In this document: positions 1 through 4,640 of the stretch, in pieces
How the letters are laid out: every line of letters begins with the position of its first letter
Numbering within the stretch: the first letter of the stretch is position 1
NCBI GenBank assembly: GCA_023250755.1
Contig: JAHFAC010000135.1
Coordinates: 1 to 5,787 of the forward strand
Direction: 5' to 3'
Origin: Bacteriovoracaceae bacterium
GTDB taxonomy: Bacteria; Bdellovibrionota; UBA1018
DNA: 5,787 nt
Program-made: the position numbers and the translations under genes
Notes under the pieces: generated by a model
Database searches by the model: none
What the model was told of the DNA's origin: nothing
Seen by the model: the letters and a program-made list of their open reading frames with translations, nothing else

Positions 1-636
1 ATTTTCGAGCAGGACCCATCCCAGTGTTCGTTCACCTGACTCAACTTTTTGAATAACGGTCGAATTTCCGCCGCTGGATGCGATTTGATTTTGTCTGAGT
101 TTTTCAAAAAAACTCCATCCCAGGCGGTCTGAAAGGTAGGCAACGGCGGTGAACATCGTGCCGGACTCAAGGGGGCTGCCGATTTGAATCAGGTTTTTAA
201 ATTCAGGTTTGCCTAAGTCCGAAAAAGAAGAGGGACGGTTTTCAGGCGCGACCGATTTATTGCAAATCAAAACCATCCACGAATAGTAATTCGTCTGAAC
301 AGCAGGGGTGGGAGGTGTTGCAGTCGAATGGAGCAGTAACCCCCTTTTTTCCAGTTCGATCGGCCAAAAGGGATCCGATATGGCCAGGACATCCGCTTGA
401 ATTTTTTTCGCCAGCAGCTCTGCTTCGACCTTAGCTTGAATTTTTTCAGAACCTGCCTGAAAGACTTGAAGACGAATATCAGGGTTTTGAGATTCAAAGG
501 CTTGTTGGATCGGTGCCGCAAACTCCTTATAAAGGGAGGTGTAAATCCAAATCTCTGTTTGAGGGGGGGCGCTTAAGCCTGCATTCGTGATGAGTAGAAA
601 CAGTCCCGTGGCGGCTAATTTCTTCCAAAGTGTCAT
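1..636 (-). CDS. Periplasmic solute-binding protein, Fe(III)/phosphonate-type ABC importer (3' end outside window)
   Basis: The reading frame opens at an ATG (636-634) and stays open for 212 codons to the left edge, so the C-terminal part is missing. Residues 1-23 form a Sec signal peptide: Lys-Lys at 5-6, a hydrophobic core at 8-18 and likely cleavage after LSA. There is no lipobox Cys, so the protein should be soluble in the periplasm. The mature start (IWIYTSLYKEF, 29-39), QVFQAGSEKIQAKVEAE (57-73), ADVLAISDPFW (81-91) and the SSFSDLGKPEFKN stretch (136-148) follow the pattern of family 1/6 binding proteins such as FbpA/AfuA and 2-aminoethylphosphonate-binding proteins. The family role is to capture a ligand and hand it to an ABC permease. 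The tandem tyrosines that bind iron in FbpA lie in the missing half, so the ligand cannot be assigned. An in-frame TGA lies 13 codons upstream and no earlier ATG exists. No clear Shine-Dalgarno precedes the start. It is divergent from the next gene. Confidence 0.88.
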   Translation of the reverse strand, partial: MTLWKKLAATGLFLLITNAGLSAPPQTEIWIYTSLYKEFAAPIQQAFESQNPDIRLQVFQAGSEKIQAKVEAELLAKKIQADVLAISDPFWPIELEKRGLLLHSTATPPTPAVQTNYYSWMVLICNKSVAPENRPSSFSDLGKPEFKNLIQIGSPLESGTMFTAVAYLSDRLGWSFFEKLRQNQIASSGGNSTVIQKVESGERTLGWVLLEN

Positions 637-644
637 AATAAATT

Positions 645-673
645 TATCTAACGCATTTAGAGGCAAGTGTCAT
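645..673 (-). promoter_or_regulatory. Possible sigma70-like promoter for the divergent solute-binding protein gene
   Basis: Read on the minus strand, ATGACA (673-668) differs from the consensus -35 box at one base. It is followed after exactly 17 bases by TAGATA (650-645), a weak -10 box matching 3 of 6. Transcription would start about 637-639, at or within three bases of the ATG at 636, giving a nearly leaderless mRNA. This agrees with the lack of a Shine-Dalgarno sequence there. It is prediction by eye only, and the -10 match is poor. Confidence 0.3.
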
Positions 674-727
674 TAGGGTTTGAGAGTTTGGGTTGTATTT
701 ACCCTGGATCTGTTTTACTGCTTGTGT

Positions 728-733
728 GGGGGA
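728..733 (+). promoter_or_regulatory. Ribosome binding site favouring the ATG at 743
   Basis: GGGGGA lies nine bases before the ATG at 743. It supports that start over a longer in-frame reading from a TTG at 680. The longer form would add 21 residues, including two Cys, in front of what is already a complete signal peptide. Confidence 0.55.
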
Positions 734-742
734 CTTGCTATC

Positions 743-1324
743 ATGAATAAAAGTTTGGTTTTTCTTTGTTTTTTTTCTCTCATAGGGGTGAGTTTTCTGT
801 CTTACGCAGAGGTCAGTCCACCCTGCGTTCCGCTAGAACCCTGTAATATAGAAAAATTGAAAAAAGCGGAGTTGGGTTATACTTGCCAAGTTAGTTCTTG
901 TGTCTCATGGAGCGTCGAAGCAAAAACTCTCACTGGAAAAAACATACTGTTAGACCAAAAGAGCGGGATTTTAGTCACAGATGTCTTAGATGGGCGTTAC
1001 AATCAATTTGACGCTAAAAAACAATGCTCAAATTTTAAAATAATGGAGAGTTTTTCTGGTAAAAACTGGGGTCTGCCCACGGGATACCCTAAGGAAATGA
1101 ATGGAAAAGAATGTTTTCCAGATCGAGACAGTGAATTTGAGACTCTAGAGAAAGATGGAATTCGTCAAGTCCTAGACATTTTTGGCAACACTTTCTGGTC
1201 CTCATCAGTTTATCCCTACAGCAAGAGCGTTGCCTATGAGTTTCATGGTAATTACGGCTATGTCTTTATTGGCTACCGTTATGATAAAATCGATCATTCC
1301 GTCCTCTGTGTTGGGCGGCAGTAG
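743..1324 (+). CDS. Secreted cysteine-rich protein with Lcl_C/DUF1566-like domain
   Basis: This is a 193-residue protein with a signal peptide (MNKS followed by a hydrophobic core at about 5-19, cleavage probably after SYA at 22), so it should be exported. The C-terminal two thirds show the pattern of the Lcl_C/DUF1566 family. A Cys-containing helix, FDAKKQCSNF (89-98), is followed by NWGLPT (108-113), which corresponds to the family's WRLPT. FWSSSVYP (151-158) follows, then AYEF and a Gly/Tyr-rich strand, and the protein ends in SVLCVGR (186-192), like the family's VRCVR. That fold occurs in surface or periplasmic proteins of diverse bacteria, and its function is largely undefined. The mature part has seven Cys (28, 34, 48, 53, 95, 124, 189), which suggests disulfides. 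The start was chosen for its signal peptide and upstream GGGGGA; an in-frame TTG at 680 is a less likely start. The next gene begins 37 bases downstream on the same strand, so the two may be co-transcribed. Confidence 0.75.
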   Translation: MNKSLVFLCFFSLIGVSFLSYAEVSPPCVPLEPCNIEKLKKAELGYTCQVSSCVSWSVEAKTLTGKNILLDQKSGILVTDVLDGRYNQFDAKKQCSNFKIMESFSGKNWGLPTGYPKEMNGKECFPDRDSEFETLEKDGIRQVLDIFGNTFWSSSVYPYSKSVAYEFHGNYGYVFIGYRYDKIDHSVLCVGRQ

Positions 1325-1361
1325 TTTGGGTTGATGGACTAAAAATTAAAAGGAAATACAA

Positions 1362-1817
1362 ATGAAATTATCAAAATTATTTTTTATTTTTTTGCTTGGA
1401 TCTACTTCTGCACATGCAGCTGACTTCAAAGAAGAAGTCTTGGGTAATGTGGTTGCTGTCAAACGTTCTTTTGGTTTTTTTAATTTTGAAGAATGCCAAA
1501 AAAAATTCAAACCTTATTTGGGCGATAGTTTTTTTTGTGAAATCAGTTTTCCTGATGCCACGCAGTTTGTGCCGGGTTCCTTGAAGCAAACCTACATCGA
1601 GTCGACTATTGATCCTTGTAAAGTCATCCTCTCAAGTGGAAGCGACGGCTATATGCTGATGGTTGAACCCAAAGTAACCCTAGCCCCCCCAGTAAGCATA
1701 GTCCCTATAGCTCCTTTTACCCAGGCCGTTGCCTTAGAATGCGCTCGTAAAGCGATCCAAGAAACAGATTTGGGAAAACTGGAGATCACAGCCGTCGTTT
1801 TGAACGTAAAAAAATGA
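1362..1817 (+). CDS. Small exported protein of unknown function
   Basis: I do not recognise this 151-residue protein. Residues 1-19 are a clear signal peptide (MKLSKLFFIFLLGSTSAHA, ending in an A-x-A site), giving a mature protein of about 131 residues. AGGAAA (1351-1356) sits five bases before the ATG, a good ribosome binding site. The mature part contains four Cys (45, 59, 86, 127), compatible with two disulfides. It also has a Pro/Val-rich stretch at about 108-119 (APPVSIVPIAPF) and a helix-like segment with ALECARKAIQET (124-135). No membrane segment other than the signal peptide is seen, and no lipobox. The DNA carries runs of A8 (1498-1505), T8 (1529-1536) and C7 (1684-1690). It lies 37 bases after the Lcl-type gene and probably shares its transcript, so the two may act together in the periplasm or at the surface, but no function can be given. 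Confidence 0.72.
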   Translation: MKLSKLFFIFLLGSTSAHAADFKEEVLGNVVAVKRSFGFFNFEECQKKFKPYLGDSFFCEISFPDATQFVPGSLKQTYIESTIDPCKVILSSGSDGYMLMVEPKVTLAPPVSIVPIAPFTQAVALECARKAIQETDLGKLEITAVVLNVKK

Positions 1818-1915
1818 GCTTGGGGTGGAATCGAGTACCGAGTGAGCTACGGAGGGGGCGGCAAGCTTGAGAGCTAGGTAGGGACGGATTCAGGTTCTAA
1901 ATGACCCCATTTTAC

Positions 1916-1933
1916 TTGGCGAGTCGGTGCCAA
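1916..1933 (+). other. Small hairpin, possibly a weak terminator
   Basis: TTGGC (1916-1920) pairs perfectly with GCCAA (1929-1933) across an eight-base loop, followed by TTTG. The stem is only five base pairs and the U-tract is short. If it terminates the upstream pair of genes at all, it would be inefficient. Confidence 0.2.
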
Positions 1934-1963
1934 TTTGTTACTGCCAGTAGACATTAAAGGAGT

Positions 1964-1998
1964 GATCCTCTAGACCTCACAGGAGGATTCTCTGGTCT
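1964..1998 (+). promoter_or_regulatory. Candidate RNA pseudoknot in the oppA leader
   Basis: GATCCTC (1964-1970) pairs with GAGGATT (1983-1989) in a seven-base-pair stem with one G-U pair. The 12-base loop contains AGACC (1972-1976), which is perfectly complementary to GGTCT (1994-1998) just past the stem. This gives an H-type pseudoknot topology, or two mutually exclusive hairpins. It ends 38 bases before the oppA ATG. Such a position would suit translational control of the importer, but it matches no riboswitch class I know and could be chance. Confidence 0.3.
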
Positions 1999-2036
1999 GA
2001 GCCTTGCAGTGCCGGGCATGAGAGAGGGGATAATTT

Positions 2037-3668
2037 ATGGTTCTTAAAAATTTAAAAAGGTTTGGAGTTTTGTCTTTAATTTTATCTTTCATTTTATTTT
2101 TTTCACAAAGCTCAACTCAATCCTTGTGGGCTGCCGTAGGCGCCCCTGCTCAAGTTCTTAATTATGCCCTTTCTAGTGAGCCGCCTCAACTCAATGCCAT
2201 GAAGGCAACGGACCAGCAGAGCTTTTTTGTGTTGGGGCATGTTATGGAAGGCCTCACTCGCTATGGCAAGAACGGCGAAATAGTCGCTGGAGTTGCAGAG
2301 AGTTGGAAGATCAGTGATCAAGGCGCGACTTTTCAATTGAGAAAAAATGCTAAGTGGGCGGATGGCAAACCGGTCACAGCAAAAGATTTTATTTTTTCTT
2401 GGCAGACGGCTGTCGACCCAAAAACAGCCTCTGAGTATGCTTTTATTCTCTATCCTGTAAAAAATGCAGAAAAGATCAACAAGGGTAAACTCCCCCCCTC
2501 TGAGCTTGGAGTCACTGCAGTGGGGGACCATACCCTCAAGGTGATCTTTGAAAAACCCTGCGGATATTTTCTCGGATTGACCGCTTTTGCCACCTACTAT
2601 CCTGTGAGAGAAGACTTTTTTGCCACTAAAAAAGACCGTTACGCTGCTAATGCAGAGGATCTTTTAAGCAATGGTGCTTATACTCTGACCAAGTGGGTGC
2701 ACGGGGCTTCTCTTCAAATGGATAAAAATCCCCACTACTGGAATAAGGCAGCCGTCCAAATTGATCGGATCGATATTCCCTATATCACTCCGGATAATAA
2801 TGCTCGCTTCAACTTTTTTAAGGACAGAAAAGTCGACGTGATCGATCTCGGAAAAGACGATCTTCCAAAGGCGCAAAATGAAGGCTTTAAAATGAAAAGC
2901 TTCTCAGACGGGTCTGTTTTTTTCATGGAGTTTAATTTTCGTCCAGGTCGGATCACGGCAAATAAAAATTTGAGAAAAGCGATTCAGTCGATCTTCAATC
3001 CAGAAGAGTACGTCGCCAAGGTCATCAGCATTCCGGGCACCAAACCAGGTAAAACATTGATCCCGACCTGGGTGCGTGGGGTGAAGGATCTGTTCCGAAA
3101 AGAATACCCAGCCCTTCCCCATAAGACGGATTTTGTACAGGCGAAACGGTATTTGACAGAAGCCCTGAAAGAATTGGGACTTTCTAAGCCACCCTCCCTG
3201 ATCTGGTTGACTGGGGATACCCCCGGTGCTGCACGTGAGGCTGAATATTTTCAGAATCTCTTTAAGGTGGCTCTTGGCGTGGACCTCAAGATTGATAAAC
3301 AGATCTTTAAGCAGAGGCTTGCCAAGATGACGTCAGGCGATTTTGACATTGTCTCTGCTGGATGGGGTCCGGACTTTGCTGATCCTATGACTTTTTCAGA
3401 ATTAATGACCAGCTGGAATGAGAACAATCGCGGAAAGTATAAAAATGACGAGTATGACCGCCTGGTACGAGCGGCTCAGGCTACATCAAATCCTAAAGTT
3501 CGAATGGACTCAATGGCAGCGGCTGAAAAAATTGTTCTTGAGGAGCTTCCGATTGTTCCGACATATGAGCGAACGATTGTTTTCTTGCATCAAGCCTGGG
3601 TTGATGGGATCACTCGCCACGTGATTGGTCCAGATCCAGATTTTACATTTGCTAAGGTCGTGAAGTAA
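2037..3668 (+). CDS. oppA: Oligopeptide-binding protein OppA (family 5 periplasmic solute-binding protein)
   Basis: This 543-residue protein captures short peptides in the periplasm and delivers them to the OppBC permease encoded immediately downstream. Residues 1-33 form a signal peptide (KNLKR, then a long hydrophobic core, cleavage near LWAA or AVGA). There is no lipobox Cys, so it is a free periplasmic form, as in Gram-negatives. The family 5 signature lies at about 87-112 (AESWKISD, LRKNAKWADGKPVTAKDF). GWGPDFADPMTF (442-453) aligns with the E. coli OppA segment GWCADYNEPTSF. By that alignment Asp446 corresponds to the OppA aspartate that salt-bridges the amino terminus of the bound peptide, which favours an oligopeptide ligand. 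The length equals that of the E. coli OppA precursor. Only one Cys (175) is present, so the disulfide found in E. coli OppA cannot form. AGAGGGGA (2023-2030) is the ribosome binding site. Exact peptide preference is not predictable; a murein-peptide (MppA-like) role is an alternative. Confidence 0.92.
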   Translation: MVLKNLKRFGVLSLILSFILFFSQSSTQSLWAAVGAPAQVLNYALSSEPPQLNAMKATDQQSFFVLGHVMEGLTRYGKNGEIVAGVAESWKISDQGATFQLRKNAKWADGKPVTAKDFIFSWQTAVDPKTASEYAFILYPVKNAEKINKGKLPPSELGVTAVGDHTLKVIFEKPCGYFLGLTAFATYYPVREDFFATKKDRYAANAEDLLSNGAYTLTKWVHGASLQMDKNPHYWNKAAVQIDRIDIPYITPDNNARFNFFKDRKVDVIDLGKDDLPKAQNEGFKMKSFSDGSVFFMEFNFRPGRITANKNLRKAIQSIFNPEEYVAKVISIPGTKPGKTLIPTWVRGVKDLFRKEYPALPHKTDFVQAKRYLTEALKELGLSKPPSLIWLTGDTPGAAREAEYFQNLFKVALGVDLKIDKQIFKQRLAKMTSGDFDIVSAGWGPDFADPMTFSELMTSWNENNRGKYKNDEYDRLVRAAQATSNPKVRMDSMAAAEKIVLEELPIVPTYERTIVFLHQAWVDGITRHVIGPDPDFTFAKVVK

Positions 3669-3687
3669 GCTTGCGTTCAAGGGTGCT

Positions 3688-4638
3688 ATGCTCTCGTATG
3701 TGTTAAAGAGGCTCTTAGCGGGGCTGATCACAGTTTATTTTATTGCAACCGTAACGTTTGTTGCGATGCATGTCGTGCCAGGGGATCCGATTAGTGGGGC
3801 TAAGGCGATGAGCCCTGAGATTCGCGCAAATCTTGAGCACCAATATGGCCTGGATCGCCCAGTGATTCAGCAATATGGGATTTATCTCAAGAATATGCTT
3901 CGTGGTGATTTCGGGATTTCGTTCACTCAGCAGAACCGCTCTGTGAACGATATTATTGAAGGACACTTTCCTGTTTCTGCAATTCTTGGGGTGTTAGCCG
4001 TTTTCTTTGCTGCGGTAGGCGGAGTTCTTTATGGATCCATCGCCGCCATTAATCGGGGGCGATGGTCGGACCAGGTTGTGATGTTGCTGGTGATCATCGG
4101 GATCTCAGTGCCCAGTTTTGTTTTTGCGGCGCTTGGGCAATACCTTTTAACTGAGCTCAATAAGTATTTTGGACGGACCGTTCTGCCAGTGGGAGGCTGG
4201 GGAACGATCTGGCACATGTTACTTCCGGCCTTAGTGTTGGGACTGGGGACGATGGCTTTTTTAACTCGCTTGATGCGTTCGTCACTGCTTGAGGTGGTGA
4301 ATCAGGATTATATTCGCACAGCGCGAGCCAAGGGGCTGTCCCCGCTGCAAATCTTCTTTGGGCATGAACTCAGAAATGCAATTCTTCCTGTGATTACTTT
4401 TCTTGGACCCGCATTTGCCACCATTACGACCGGGGGTTTTGTGGTTGAAACGGTTTTTGCTATTCCAGGTCTGGGTCGCTACTTTGTCCAGGCAGTGCAA
4501 CAGCTTGATTACACGGTGATTATGGGACTTACAGTATTTTACGGAGCATTTTTAGTGTTCATGGTGGTGGTGGTGGATATCCTCTACGGCTTGATTGATC
4601 CGCGAATCAGTTTGGCGGCCAAGGGGGCCAAGGGGTGA
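3688..4638 (+). CDS. oppB: Oligopeptide ABC transporter permease OppB
   Basis: This 316-residue inner-membrane permease is close in length to E. coli OppB (306). It forms one half of the peptide translocation channel. The N-terminus (SYVLKRLLAGLITVYFIATV) is the typical first helix of this family, followed by VVPGDP (29-34) and LRGDFGISF (71-79), both hallmarks of OppB/DppB. Further membrane segments are seen at about 97-120, 130-155, 178-195, 232-252 and 281-303. The cytoplasmic EAA loop that contacts the ATPase lies at about 206-235 (DYIRTARAKGLS, then HELRNAILPV). It ends in LIDPRIS, as usual for the family. The gene starts 19 bases after oppA with AAGGG (3679-3683) as ribosome binding site, and its stop codon is two bases before oppC. 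This supports co-transcription and coupled translation. No anomalies were seen. Confidence 0.95.
   Translation: MLSYVLKRLLAGLITVYFIATVTFVAMHVVPGDPISGAKAMSPEIRANLEHQYGLDRPVIQQYGIYLKNMLRGDFGISFTQQNRSVNDIIEGHFPVSAILGVLAVFFAAVGGVLYGSIAAINRGRWSDQVVMLLVIIGISVPSFVFAALGQYLLTELNKYFGRTVLPVGGWGTIWHMLLPALVLGLGTMAFLTRLMRSSLLEVVNQDYIRTARAKGLSPLQIFFGHELRNAILPVITFLGPAFATITTGGFVVETVFAIPGLGRYFVQAVQQLDYTVIMGLTVFYGAFLVFMVVVVDILYGLIDPRISLAAKGAKG
4562..4576 (+). repeat. TGG triplet repeat within oppB
   Basis: Five tandem TGG units encode the Val run in MVVVVD inside the last membrane helix of OppB. It is short, in frame, and probably only a consequence of the hydrophobic coding; length changes in threes would not break the frame. 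Confidence 0.6.
4630..4635 (+). promoter_or_regulatory. Ribosome binding site of oppC inside the end of oppB
   Basis: AAGGGG lies five bases before the ATG at 4641, overlapping the last codons of oppB. It fixes the oppC start and suggests translational coupling between the two permease subunits. Confidence 0.75.
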
Positions 4639-4640
4639 AG

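Larger units (their letters stand above)
1818..2036 (+). other. Non-coding spacer and probable 5' leader of the opp operon
   Basis: These 219 bases separate the small secreted-protein pair from oppA. I see no plausible gene here on either strand, and no tRNA. The first half is unusually purine-rich. Possible RNA structures are a 6-bp long-range stem, TGGGGT (1821-1826) with ACCCCA (1904-1909) followed by TTTT; a short AGCT/AGCT hairpin (1864-1875); a TTGGC/GCCAA hairpin (1916-1933); and a potential pseudoknot (1964-1998). The opp promoter should lie here, but no convincing -35/-10 pair stands out. The oppA ribosome binding site, AGAGGGGA, is at 2023-2030. Confidence 0.6.

Noticed and set aside
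267..521. Minus-strand 84-codon open frame
   Set aside because: It lies in a different frame inside the well-supported solute-binding protein gene and has a low-complexity basic sequence with no family resemblance.
680..742. Longer version of the Lcl-like gene starting at TTG 680
   Set aside because: It would place 21 extra residues with two Cys in front of a complete signal peptide. The ATG at 743 has its own GGGGGA ribosome binding site.
1893..1902. GGTTCTAAAT, similar to a tRNA T-loop
   Set aside because: The flanking bases cannot form the five-pair T-stem, and no acceptor, D or anticodon arms are present.
1921..1930. GAGTCGGTGC, identical to part of the 3' hairpin of a Cas9 tracrRNA
   Set aside because: Only a ten-base coincidence. 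There are no CRISPR repeats, anti-repeat or cas gene in the window.
2004..2034. TTGCAG and GATAAT as an oppA promoter
   Set aside because: The spacing is 19 bases and the -10 box overlaps the region between ribosome binding site and ATG, so the transcript would lose the good AGAGGGGA site.
2112..2531. Minus-strand 139-codon open frame opposite oppA
   Set aside because: The oppA frame contains the family 5 signature across this stretch. The antisense translation shows no domain, signal or sensible composition.
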